From contig CAJFCV020000003.1 in NCBI GenBank assembly GCA_904066235.2, positions 1,736,001 to 1,800,000 on the forward strand: 64,000 bases of DNA, given 5' to 3'. Source of the DNA: Bursaphelenchus xylophilus (Eukaryota; Nematoda; Chromadorea; Rhabditida; Aphelenchoididae). Below the pieces are notes generated by a model that saw nothing but the letters and a program-made list of their open reading frames with translations, did not search any database and was not told where the DNA came from. A program made the position numbers and the translations under genes. Shown here one piece after another: positions 43,103 through 53,862 of the stretch (its first letter is position 1; each line of letters begins with the position of its first letter).

Positions 43103-43246
43103 ATCAGTCTGTCGAGAAAATAACGAGCCCTCTGTCGCATGGGAAATCGCATAAAAATGATTTGTGTCGCGGCAAAATCAAATTTTTTTCGCTTGTAAAG
43201 TGATTGGCGCCGCGACAAATCCACATTATTTCCCCGACAGCCTGGT
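43103..43246. mobile_element. Hybrid MITE with a type B left end and type A right end
   Basis: Left ATCAGTCTGTCGAGAAAATAA then CGAGCCCTCTGTCGCATG (type B). Right GCGACAAATCCACATTATTT (type A). Confidence 0.85.
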
Positions 43247-43249
43247 ATT

Positions 43250-43690
43250 TTTTTTTGTTTTTTTTACAATTTTTTTTATTTTTTTTTATTTTCATTGCAA
43301 AATCTTCCTTTAGGGCACAATATTTTTCCGTGAACATAATCATCACAAAGACGATGTAAGCGGTTTTTCAGCAGCTTATCCAACTGTTTTTTTCCATAAG
43401 TTACAATCGAAAGTCCTGTTTATGTTCGTTTTTTCATTAATCACAACTTTTCGCGTAGTCCTAATTTTTAGTCATCATATTTTTTTTCTCTCAAAAAATG
43501 AGATTTCTTCAATTTATGGGCCATATGACCCTTCATCGGGACATTAAACAAATTTTGGAACTACTTTTTTCCCTTTTCTATTTGAATTTTCATATTGGCG
43601 GGCTTTTTGGCATGCCGCTGCTGGGTCTGATTTTTACGATTTGAATGGATTTTTTGGGAGAAAGGTTTCGAAAAAAGAGAGTTCAGATCT
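43250..43690. other. Intergenic, no gene seen
   Basis: T-rich; no splice-phased exon. Confidence 0.35.
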
Positions 43691-43692
43691 GA

Positions 43693-44220
43693 CAGGGGAA
43701 GTACTCCAAGTGCAACGCTCAGATTTTTTTTAAATTTTGCACACGCGTTGGTCACGAACTAAATATCAATTCCTGAAAGTTTTAGCTCGCGCTTTGCCAG
43801 CGTCGCCAAGATATTTAAGCGATCATTACCGCTGGGCATCTAATTAGTCCCCAAAAATTTTAGCTGGCGCTTTGCAAACGCCACCGAGATATTGAACAAA
43901 CTTTGCCGCCGAGAGAGCATGATAAGGGCGGTCAGAGAAAAAAAACACTTTTTGGCCACAACATGCTAGTTTCGTGCGTCAAAAATTGACTTTTTGTGGA
44001 AACGTTACCCTCTATGGTAGAAATAGGTATGAAACTTTTCGTGCCAAAATTCGGCAAAAAGTCCTAAATTTTCGCCGACTTTCCGACTAAAAATGTCGGT
44101 GGTTATTGCAAAGCGCGAGCTAGAATTCTCGCATAAATCTTATGTTAGAAAAAATTATTCTAAATTTGTGCCAAGTTTCATCAAAATCTGAGCGTCGCAC
44201 TCGGAGAACTTCCCCTGTGA
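43693..44220. mobile_element. Family D element with internal duplication
   Basis: ACAGGGGAAGTACTCCAAGT at the left and CTCGGAGAACTTCCCCTGT at the right. The block TTTTAGCTCGCGCTTTGCCA recurs at 43858 as TTTTAGCTGGCGCTTTGCAA. Confidence 0.8.
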
Positions 44221-44323
44221 GATGAAATTTTATGGCCTCCACTTGGCCGAAAACGACTTTTATTTTTTCACTGATCGGCCACTCTGCATTTAATTTTTTT
44301 CTCATAGCTTCTAGTCAACTCTT

Positions 44324-44453
44324 GCTCTGTCGGGGAAATAATGTGGATTCGCCGTAATCGCCCATCATCGCTTTGCGACGGCAGGATTGTGATTTGGTGG
44401 GCGACTGCGATTTTTTCTCCCACAAATCCACATTATTTTCCCGACAAATTGAT
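44324..44453. mobile_element. MITE type A, compact
   Basis: CTCTGTCGGGGAAATAATGT and CATTATTTTCCCGACAAATT, 130 bp. Confidence 0.85.
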
Positions 44454-44605
44454 AGTAGTAGTGTGCGAGATTTTTCCAAAAGAATCAAGCTTAACGGACA
44501 AGGTCGAAAAAAAGATATATCCAAAACGTTTTTTTGGCTTTTTTCGCACTGTTGTCGGCAAAAAAATCGTTAAATATCGTACATCTTGCCTTAGCTTATG
44601 TATTT

Positions 44606-44752
44606 ATCAGTCCGTCGGGAAAATAATGAGCACTCTTTCGCTGCGAAAATTGTATAAAAATGAGTTGTGTCGTGCTAAAATCTGTTTTTTTTTCACTTCA
44701 GCAATGTGATCGGCACAGCGACGTATTCCTCATTATTTTCCCGACAAACTAA
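44606..44752. mobile_element. MITE type B
   Basis: ATCAGTCCGTCGGGAAAATAA and CTCATTATTTTCCCGACAAA. Confidence 0.9.
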
Positions 44753-44759
44753 CAGTATT

Positions 44760-46030
44760 ATATTTCATCATCGAAAATTTTATTTTTCACTTTTTATCTC
44801 TTTCATATCTCCTCGGAATTCCCCGTTTATTTCACAATTCTGTCCTCATGGACTCGGCGAAAAAACACTGTTTGGAAGGGCGAAGCCGAAGGGGAAAAGG
44901 GACCTTTCCCTCCACTTCCCGTGCCCTTTCCTCGCCCTCTCCCCTGCCTCGTCGAACATTTTTTTATCGAAAATGGAAAAGAGCGTTTTTTTTGTTACTC
45001 GGTTTCTCTTTTCCATGATTTTTGGTTCATTTCGAGGCTTTCGGTGACGTTCGGAGGTTGCGAAATTCCCCACTGTGAGAGTTTTTACGGACATTTGAAA
45101 ATTTTTCTAAAATTTAAATATTGCTTTAAAATTTTTTGAAATATTTGGGCATTTTGAAGGCCAAAAAATTGAGATTTGCAATGTTTAGATGTGTTTTTCA
45201 AATTGATTCATCGGGAAAAACTATATTTTAGTTTTTGGATTGGGAAAGAAGGGTTGTTTATTGAGGGAAGAGCAGGTCAAAGGTCGCTGTTTTTGTGGCG
45301 AAATTGAGAGAAATGGAACAGAAAGGGCTTACAATCAAAAATTTAGGGGATAGAAATGTGTCTTTGTCCCTATTTCGCTCGTATTTTGCGTTCGATTTTG
45401 CGAAAAGGTCGGGAAAATACGGAAAAATATTGGAAATTTTCTTGTATTTGTAGCTGTCTATAAGCAACGCTAGAGGTCCGCTGAGTCAATCCTAGGCCAA
45501 GTTGAGCCTTCCTATAACGAAACCTTTATATGGCGAAAGATTTTGTTTTTGGCCTCCTAATGTTCCTTATGCTAGTTTATTTTTTTGGCTACAATCTTCT
45601 TTTTTATTTTCTACGCAATTTATTGACAGCTCGTTTTCGAAAAAGCACTGTACACTCACTAGTGTCATATCTCCTTGAAATTTATATCCTACTCAAAATT
45701 ATAGTCAGCAAAAAGTTGTTGTATGCGAAATGAGTTGTAAAAAGTTGTGAGAGAGCCTTTCAATGACGTCATTTTTATTTGTAGTCCAAACTTCGCTTAC
45801 TATACCAAACAGTTTTCTTTTTTGAAAGCTGAGACAATAAAACGGCTACGCATACACAATTAAGTCGTAGTGAATTTCGGGAAAGTCATAATTCAAAGTG
45901 TTCGATGTGAGACGGGCAAATTTTGATGAAATCTGGCACAAATTTAGAATATTTTTTTTGAAGGCATATGCAAAATTTTTGCAAAAAAAACAAAGAAAAT
46001 GCCCGTTGCAAATTGTCAGAGCTTTCAAAC
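44760..46030. other. Intergenic, no gene recognised
   Basis: A moderately GC-rich patch lies at 44870-44960. CTATAACGAAACCTTTATAT at 45513 is part of a dispersed motif (also 14403, 52655, 58600). No convincing exon. Confidence 0.35.
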
Positions 46031-46038
46031 GCGAGGAA

Positions 46039-46178
46039 TATCAGTCTGTCGGGAAAATAATGTGGATTTTTTTTGTTTTGGAATCGGCCATCATCGCTTT
46101 GCGACGGCTAGCCACAGCTGGGATCTTCAGAACATTTAGCCTGCGCCAAATCCACATTATTTTCCCGACAGATTGATA
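46039..46178. mobile_element. MITE type A
   Basis: ATCAGTCTGTCGGGAAAATAA and TTATTTTCCCGACAGATTGA; TATC and GATA flanks. Confidence 0.9.
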
Positions 46179-46187
46179 TGACAAAAA

Positions 46188-46375
46188 TACATCTTCTCTC
46201 TGACCGCTCTCCGCATTTCGCGCACTCTCTCGACCGCAAAGATCATTGATTATCTCGGCCCTCTCTGCAAAGCGCAAGCTAAAATTTTCAGGAATTGATA
46301 TGTGGTCCAGACCCAATACAAAACCAAAATCTAAAGAAAATCTGCGCGCTGCACTTTTAACTTTTTGTTGTTAGT
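46188..46375. mobile_element. Family D fragment
   Basis: TCTGACCGCTCTCCGCATTT and CGCAAGCTAAAATTTTCAGG; it lacks the left end. Confidence 0.6.
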
Positions 46376-46621
46376 TTTCCCACTTTTCCAGCTTTTCCAC
46401 AACTCCCCTTTCCGTTCTGATAACCTTGAAAATCAGCAATTTAATATCTGTTTTTTCTCTCCTCCCAACTTCTCTTATCATCTGCCATCTTTAGTCATCT
46501 TTGTTTCGATTACAAACAAAAACTCTGTACCTTCTCCAATTTCTCCGAATTTTTTTATCACCGCAAACCCTCCCGCATTTCTCCATCCCATATCTCCGTC
46601 ACCCGCATTACTTATTACAAT

Positions 46622-47065
46622 TTGCGGGCTAGCACTTTGCTCATTTCCGCCGAGCGGCCCGCAGGAGTTGGCGGCGGAACTCGTTCCACACAGCCCTCAT
46701 CTCCCAAATCTCTGTTGTTTCTTTGCACGGCGTTTCCCTCGGCGAAAATTCCACCACCGCCGGCGCCCGATTATACATCGAACATGTGCCGGAGTGGTGG
46801 GGGAAAAAAGACTGGATTTATATTATTTTATGTGCGGCAATGGGGTTTCAGCGGTTTGCCGGCGGGGAGTAAGGTTGTTTTCGGAGGCTCGGAGTTGCTG
46901 CTTCGTCAGGGATGTGAGATTTGGGAGTTGTTGGATGGAAAAAATGCCCTTGTTGACAGCCATGACAATAAGGGCATTAGAAAATTTCAATTTGAAAATG
47001 GCCCAGGCCTATTTTTTATGAAGCCGGGATCGAGATTTAGATTCGGGCCCGATATTTTTTTTTGA
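46622..47065 (+). other. 147-codon open frame of uncertain status
   Basis: GC-rich compared with its flanks. The reading AGSKVVFGGSELLLRQGCEI then WELLDGKNALV is coding-like, but two frames are open at once, there is no recognisable domain, and a hairpin (AATGCCCTTGTTG and CAATAAGGGCATT) lies inside. Confidence 0.2.
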
Positions 47066-47291
47066 AAAAATGAGTTTTTTTTACTTTTTTTAAAGATGAT
47101 ACATACATTTAGGTGCTATGTGGGTCAGAACATAAAAATTTTTTATACTTTTCTTTGTTTGAAAAAACGAAAGTCCGCGTCTAGCAAGTCATGATCCCCA
47201 CGGAAAACGCGAAAAAGCATAGCTAAAAATCTTTTTTTCTATGACCATCTCTCTCCATTTTCAATGGCCTTTTTATCTGAAGATCTTTTAA

Positions 47292-47433
47292 TATCAGTTT
47301 GTCGGGAAAATAATGTGGATTTGTCGCAGAAAAATGTCTCGTCGCAGACGCCCACCAAATTTCCTTGCCATCGCAAAGTGATGATGGGCGATTCCACACC
47401 GTTTTAAATCCACATTATTTTCCCGACAGACGG
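47292..47433. mobile_element. MITE type A
   Basis: ATCAGTTTGTCGGGAAAATAA and CATTATTTTCCCGACAGACG. Confidence 0.9.
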
Positions 47434-47759
47434 TTCACTATACCCAAAATAGCTTTTGAGTTGCAAAAAATCATTTTTCATTCCAGTGCACTTTTAGAAT
47501 CATATTAAACAGAGAACTGTCACACTGTATTACCATCAAACATTGCTCTTTCTGACTATCCCCGCTGCTCTGCCCTTGTAATCTCGGAAAAAGTATTTCG
47601 GGAAAAGCGTGTAAAAAAAGGAAAACACAGAGAGAGGGAGAGAGAGAGTACAGGGAGAAAAAATCACTCTACTTTTTAGTAGGAATGTTTGCTTCTACTG
47701 GATCTTTCTCTCTCTCTTTTAACCCTTGTGTACCTTTTTTAAGCAAAAAAATCACTGTC

Positions 47760-47841
47760 TATCAGTCTGTCGTGAAAATAATGGGGATTTGTCACGCCTT
47801 AGAGTCGCCCATCATCGCTTTGCGAGTTTGCAGACTGATAT
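47760..47841. mobile_element. MITE type A, 82-bp deleted form
   Basis: TATCAGTCTGTCGTGAAAATA at the left. Only GCAGACTGATA remains of the right TIR. Confidence 0.7.
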
Positions 47842-48015
47842 ACATATAAAAAGCCTGCTATAAAGAATACAGCAGAACCTCCGGATGATAAATTTTCATG
47901 TGACAAAACCTGTCTATAACAAACGATTTCAAATGCCTCAAAAAGCCAGCCTTAGGCCAAAATGAACTTCCCGAGCCTACGTATAGCGACTATATTGTCC
48001 CTTACGCTTCGCTGT

Positions 48016-48160
48016 ATCAGTCTCTCGGAAAAATAATGTGGACTTGTCGAGCCTTGGAATCGCCCTTCATCGTTTTGCGACGGCTGGAGATTCGGTTCAC
48101 GCCTCTGACGAGGAGAGAAATTTTTCTCCGACAATCCACATTATTTTCCCGACAAACCCA
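48016..48160. mobile_element. MITE type A
   Basis: ATCAGTCTCTCGGAAAAATAA and CATTATTTTCCCGACAAACC. Confidence 0.88.
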
Positions 48161-48344
48161 TATTCAATGATCACCGGACTAAAGACCGTTGAAAATAGAG
48201 AGATATGGTCAGAAAATAAAAAGATTTTTAGTCATCCTTTTGCGTTTTTTTTGTAGGGATCAGCATTTACGAAATACGCGCTTCCGCTTTTTCAACAAAA
48301 AAAGTATCCAATTTTCTTGGATATTTTTTGTTGCGACCACTGCC

Positions 48345-48426
48345 CGCAGCCATGGATTTGGTGCCTGCGACAAGGCAAGAATTTTTGCTGCGAAAAATCC
48401 ACATTATTTTCCCGACGGTGTGATAA
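48345..48426. mobile_element. MITE type A, right part
   Basis: CAGCCATGGATTTGGTGCCT and CCACATTATTTTCCCGACGG; left end absent. Confidence 0.7.
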
Positions 48427-48429
48427 GAC

Positions 48430-49225
48430 TGGAATATTAATTTTTCCATATTTTGCCTTCTTACTTGGTCGCAAAGATCGTTGAATATCTCGGCTGTCGC
48501 TGGAAAGGGCAAGCCAAAATTTTCAGCGAATGATATATGAGCTATGCAGCAAGTTCGTGCAAGCAACTTATTTACGCTTTTTTAAGCCCTTCCAAACCTA
48601 AAAACTCTCTGTCCACCACCGGAAACCTTGCTTCGAAAAGTTCAAAAAACACAAAAAAAACCCCAATTTTTTGTTATCCAATGTTGATACTTGCACTCGC
48701 AATTGTTTATCCATTCTACAACACTTCTCCTCTTCTTTCGAGCAGTGTTTTTGATGAAATTTCGAAATTCTTGGGCTCTTTGCTCATTGAAAAAAACAGG
48801 TAACGAGATGTTTTTGAAAGATTGAGCCGTAGGAAAAAGGGAGAGTCATCAATTTTTTTGGCTTTCTTCATACACTTTGTATACACTTTCCGAGCCCTAA
48901 AAACATTATTTTTTTGAAATTTAACATACTTTTTTTTTGAATTTTTTGAAATTTTCCGACAAAAATTTTTATTTTATCAATATCTTTATTCATAATCGAG
49001 ATTTATTTCAATTTTCCACCGTGATTCATCGATTTTTCTCGCACCCTCTCGTTCTTGTGTAGACTTACAAAGAATGTTCTCAAATTTCGAAAGTTTGATG
49101 ATTTTTCTCGCGTTTTTCTCTCCGAGCGTCGGAGAGTCGGCTGCGATGCGATTTGTTGTCAGTTTGGCGGTGTTTTCGATAGTAGGCTTACAAAAACATA
49201 ATCAGTTTAGAGTTATTTTGAGAAT
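48430..49225. other. Intergenic, no gene recognised
   Basis: Two short hydrophobic open frames (48537-48803 and 49074-49259) lack supporting splice or family evidence. Confidence 0.3.
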
Positions 49226-49230
49226 TAAAA

Positions 49231-49580
49231 AAATGCGTCATCATGACGTAATTTTGTGAATTTAAAAATAGAAAAAATTAGCTTTTTTTTTGATTTTTTT
49301 CGTTTTGCTAAATTTTGTTTTGATCTTAAAAATTTCGAAAAAATGCGTCACGATGACACATTTTTTGGAATTTCAAAAAAATTTTTTTTTTCTATTTTTT
49401 TAAAAAAATCAAATTTTTAAATTTTCTTTTTTGGTTTTCCAAAAATGCGTCATGATGACGCATTTTTTTGAATTTCATTTTTTTATTTTTCTTTATTTTA
49501 GGTAAAAAAGTCGATTTTTTCTCAATTTTTATTTCTTTCCCAATTTTCCCAAAAATTCGTCATCATGACGCATTTTCTGG
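49231..49580. repeat. Four CGTCA/TGACG palindromes at about 105-bp spacing
   Basis: AAATGCGTCATCATGACG (49231), AAATGCGTCACGATGACA (49341), AAATGCGTCATGATGACGCA (49443) and AAATTCGTCATCATGACGCA (49553). T/A-rich spacers of similar composition imply a diverged ~107-bp tandem repeat. Confidence 0.75.
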
Positions 49581-49964
49581 AATTAAAAAAAAAATCATTT
49601 TTTTCAAATTTTAATTTCAACCCATTCTCCCTGGGCCATCAAAATGGCCCGAAATAATTCCATTTGATGTGATTAAACGATTAATTTCATAGGATCGCAA
49701 TTTCGAACGTTAAAATTAGCATAAATTTGTTTTTCCGACTCTCTGTTCAAACAGTCTTTTTTGTTGACGGCTTGCGATAAAAGCGACCAAAGATTCGCCT
49801 CCGATATTTTTGTTTTGCGGCGAGTCGATTTCTGGGGCAGAAAGGGATCAGGGAGTTTTAGTGCTTCAAGTCGCTAGAAGTGTTTAGAGGCTATCAAATT
49901 GCTTACAATAAACGGCAAGAATTCGCGATTCAGTTTTTGAGAAGATCTTTTTTATTGTTCAATA

Positions 49965-50121
49965 TAAGTCTGTCGGGAAAATAATGTGGATTTGTCGCGT
50001 CTTGGAATCGCTTATTACCGGTTTTTGCGACGACTAGTCGCGACGGGAGATTTGATACGCGACAGCGGCGAAGCGAGGCACTTTTCTGCTACAAATCCAC
50101 ATTATTTTCCCGACAGACTGA
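49965..50121. mobile_element. MITE type A
   Basis: ATAAGTCTGTCGGGAAAATAA and TTATTTTCCCGACAGACTGA. A single TA separates it from the next element. Confidence 0.92.
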
Positions 50122-50123
50122 TA

Positions 50124-50306
50124 CTAGTCCATCTGTGAAGTCGCCGGAGTGATTTCTGCGACATGCACCGTGCAAAAAACGTCATGATGCGAGCGAGAGC
50201 TCAAAAAAGCCAAAAGCAAGAATTTGCACAGTGCAAAGTGAGCTTTTGTTTTTGCACAGTGCATGTCGCAAAAGTCACTCCAGCAACTTCATGAACGGAT
50301 TCTATA
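50124..50306. mobile_element. CTAGTCC-family element
   Basis: CTAGTCCATCTGTGAAGTCG and mirror CAACTTCATGAACGGATTCTA. The interior has TGCACCGTGC and GCACAGTGC blocks typical of this family. Confidence 0.75.
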
Positions 50307-50546
50307 GTAGTACGACAAATTTTTCTGTAGTTTAAGAGATTATTGACATGTTTAATTTGCGTTGTAATCATCATTTTTACCCTAATGCGTCCGAAGAGCA
50401 GAAAAGTCAAGATCTTGCGGTCGAAAGTTGCGAAAAGTCGATTCATTTCTTGAGCGTAGTAGAGCAAAAAGTTGGTTGTGCCTGTCTTACGCGGTAGAGA
50501 CCATTTCTAAAAAAAATCATTTTTTACTTCGCAAAATTTGAAGATA

Positions 50547-50660
50547 TCAGTCTGTCGGGAAAATAATGTGGATTTCTCGCAGCAAAGTATCTCGCTTCGT
50601 GGCAGTCGCGCACCAAATCCCCAGCAGTCGCAAAGCGATGATAGACGATTTCAAGGCGCA
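50547..50660. mobile_element. MITE type A, right end lost
   Basis: ATCAGTCTGTCGGGAAAATAA at the left; it breaks off after GCGATGATAGACGATTTCAA. Confidence 0.75.
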
Positions 50661-50664
50661 AATA

Positions 50665-51250
50665 ATACCATCATGAAGCTTTATTCTCTATGAGCTATTC
50701 CCTATAGGCCATTCCCTAATATCGTCCAATATCTCGGCTGTGGCTGTAGTTTTCAGGCTGATATTTTCAGTAATAGTTAGCTGATAAATGTAGACCACCT
50801 TGGCCAAATGTCAACAAAATGCGACAATTGTCACCTTCAGCAGTTCCATTTCAAATTTCTTTGTCCTTATCCACAATATATCATCTCAAAAATTTCCCAG
50901 ACGCCTTGCCCTCAATAATTTAGCGCCACTTCTTGCCCTCGAAGCGTCCAGAAAACAAACTTTATCGCTTGCCCCAATCTGCAGCAGGATTGTTTTTTGA
51001 TGCCACGTGCCTTTTCTCGGGGCAATTCGTACTTCAGCTGACAGGAGAGGGAGATTTGTTGATTGCTTCGGGTTTTCAGTTGTTTTGCGATAGTTTTTGG
51101 TTACTACCGATAATTTTTGTTGTCGCAGAAGGAGGATGATTGCATTTTCTTGGGACTAGAGACCAGAAAATTTAGTAATCAAAGCGTTTTTTGAGGGGGA
51201 AATTGATTTTTTCTGTGAAAATCGAGAGTCGCGTCCTTTTTTCGATTTAT
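50665..51250. other. Intergenic, no gene recognised
   Basis: No splice-phased exon. The open frame 50800-51000 has no family features. Confidence 0.3.
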
Positions 51251-51252
51251 TC

Positions 51253-51972
51253 AAGGAGGAGTAGTCGAAGGGCGACACGAAGACTTTGATGAAATTGTGG
51301 GACAAGTTAGAAAAAAATTTTTAGGACATATGTGAAACTTCTAGCTCGCGGTTTGAAGAAGAGACCGAGATTTTTAGGTTGAAAGATGGTTAGAAAATAT
51401 AAGCCTATTGCGAATTTTGGCATGAAAAGTTTCACATTTATTTCTACCGCAGAGTGTAGTCTTTCCACAAAAAATCAATTTTTTCCGCGCGAAACTGGCA
51501 AAAGTATGGCCAAAAAATGTTTTCGGGGCGCTCTCCGCGTTACGCGTACTCTCTCGGCCGCAAAGATCGTTCAATATCTCGGCTGTCCGTGAAATGCGCG
51601 TGCTAAAGTTTCTAGGAATTGATTAGAAGCCTATTTAACACATCCTTCCAAAATTTAACTGAGATGCCATTTTATACGATGAAAAATGTTTTGTCGTATA
51701 AAATGTCTCGCTCGGACGTAAAGATCGTCGAATATCTCGGCTTTCAATTCACATTTCCACTATGTCATCATGTCACGTTTTCTGGAATATCCGAAGATTT
51801 TTCTAAATCCATTAAGATCTCGCATTTTTTCCAACTTTAATCCTAAAAATCTCTGTTGTTTATGCAAAGCACAAGCTACATGTATTGCATATGTCTCATT
51901 AAAAATTAATCTAAATTTGTCCCAAGTTTCATCGAAATCTGAGCGTCGTATTTAGAGTACTTCCTCTGTAAA
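51253..51972. mobile_element. Family D element with internal short palindrome
   Basis: AAGGAGGAGTAGTCGAAGGG at the left and TTTAGAGTACTTCCTCTGT at the right. A palindrome TTTTATACGATGAAAA...GTCGTATAAAATG lies at 51669-51704. Confidence 0.65.
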
Positions 51973-52039
51973 ATGGGAATTGAATTTACTAACAATTCCA
52001 CTATGTCATCATGCCACATTTTCTAGAAAATTTCTATAT

Positions 52040-52450
52040 TTTAATCCATTCTCCTAACCTTTATTTTTCCACCATCCTCCTCTCCCAGAGCCCTCTCCCA
52101 AAACGTCCCCTCGAAAAGCCCCCTTTTCCCCTGTTTCCCCAACAGCAAATGCCCTCATAACGGAGAGAGCGCACCGCATGCAGAGAGCGGCAAAAACGCC
52201 CGACGAAGCGAGACTTGACCCGCCCTGCAATTCGCCCAAAAAGCGCAAGACTTGACGCGTTTTAGGGGAACAAATTTTTCGCTCGTCGCATGGAAATTCC
52301 GGGCGGCTTTGGATGCGAGAAATTAAATTTTTTCCGACAATTATAATTATTTCCAATTGTAGCGTCGGTTTGAGGCTAAATTCGCGAATTAATTTGGGGT
52401 GAAAACAATCGATTTTTGGGGCGGAAAAGGATCCAATAACACCTCTCAAT
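52040..52450. other. GC-rich unique block of unknown nature
   Basis: Contains CCCTCTCCCAAAACGTCCCC and GCGCAAGACTTGACGCG. Open on the minus strand for 131 codons, but with no splice or domain support. It could be a promoter. Confidence 0.25.
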
Positions 52451-52499
52451 ATTGATTGAAAACCGCTGGGAAAGAGCGTTGTTTTGGGGGAGATTTCGG

Positions 52500-52945
52500 G
52501 GAAACTTTGATTTTTAGTGCATCTCCTTTATAATGACTATGGTAAAACAAAATAAAAATGTTTGTTATAGAAGGGTTTTGTTGTAGAAAAAGCTTTATTT
52601 TCCCCTAAAATCGTTTTTTACAACCTTTAAAATTGTTTGTTATAAAAAGGTTTCGTTATACAGAGGTTTTTAAAAATTGTTGCCTTAGGCTATGTTCATT
52701 ATTTTGACTGGTTTTGAAAAAAATTTTCGGATATTATCAATTATTTTTTGGTCACTTGACCAAGTGCAACATAACGTGTGCTGCGATCTTGTCTGAGCCC
52801 CCCTTTTCACCTGAATTTTATCAAAAAGTCATCGTTTTTTCGGAAATTTTGAATTGTTGATTTGTTTTTTGTCTGGAAGACTCATGGCACATAAACAGGA
52901 CGTGATGACGGATTTCCGGGACTTTTGAGACAATATACTCGTGAT
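52500..52945. other. Intergenic, dispersed-repeat remnants
   Basis: GTTATAAAAAGGTTTCGTTA at about 52638 belongs to the CGAAACCTNTATATAACAAA motif group; nothing else recognised. Confidence 0.35.
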
Positions 52946-52951
52946 GTCAGA

Positions 52952-53103
52952 AGGTCGGGATAATAATGAGCACTCTGTCGCATAGAAAATCGCATTACAG
53001 CCGAGAAAATGAATTGTGTCGAAGCAAAAATCAAATTGCTTTTCACTTCAGCGACGCGATCGATTCAGTGACATTGTGCTCATTATTTTCCCGACAGACT
53101 GAC
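52952..53103. mobile_element. MITE type B
   Basis: GGTCGGGATAATAATGAGCA and TTATTTTCCCGACAGACTGA. Confidence 0.85.
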
Positions 53104-53368
53104 AGTAAATTTTCGAAATTTGAAGATGATTTTTATAGGCAATGGGAAAATGAGAGAGATCAAAAAAAATTTTCAGCTATAATTTGCCCACTTTTTGCAA
53201 AAAAAATTGTATTTTTATCGAAAAATTTTATTCCACATGTTGATCGAAAAAATCTCAATTTTCATCGTCAGAAATTGGAAAAAATTTCGAAACTCTTGCA
53301 TTTTTCGACCAGAAAATCTCGGTTTTTTTTACTCTGCCCCTCGCATGTATCCTTAATAAATAACAAGC

Positions 53369-53512
53369 CGTCTGTCGGGAAAATAATGAGCACAACGTCG
53401 CTCGTCGCTGAAGTGAAAAGCAATTTGATTTTGCCGCAACACAATTCATCTTCTCAGCGGCGATGGGATTTTCGATGAGGCAGAGTGCTCATTATTTTCC
53501 CGGCAGACTGAT
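53369..53512. mobile_element. MITE type B
   Basis: CCGTCTGTCGGGAAAATAAT and CTCATTATTTTCCCGGCAGA. Confidence 0.9.
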
Positions 53513-53759
53513 AATTTGTCCCAAGTTTCATAAAAATTTTGATATTCATCGATTTTTTCTTTTTTTCTCAATTTTTCTCCAAATTTTTTGTTTTGTCATC
53601 AAATTCTCCCCTTTTTTTGGGAATGTATATTCACCGCGCTATTACTCATTACATTCCATGTTTTTTCGCATATTTCGTTATACTAAACCATCGTTCGCCC
53701 TGCTGCAGACACAACAGCGGAAACATTGTCGGGGAAACTGTGGAGTGAAGTGAACCTCT

Positions 53760-53862
53760 GTGCGTTTTTCTGACGGTGATCCGATTCAATTCTTGGTGTT
53801 AGTAACGAAGGAAGCGCAGCGAGAGAGGAGAGAAGAGAGCGAGCGACGACGACGGAGGAAGC
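53760..53862 (+). promoter_or_regulatory. 5' leader of the long larp-1 isoform
   Basis: Purine-rich GAGAGAGGAGAGAAGAGAGC and CGACGACGACGGAGG directly precede the ATG. No TATA box is seen. The limits are approximate. Confidence 0.35.

Noticed and set aside
46365..47021. 218-codon plus-strand frame
   Set aside because: A second frame over the same bases is open for 147 codons, composition is pyrimidine-biased low complexity at the start, and no splice structure or domain is seen.
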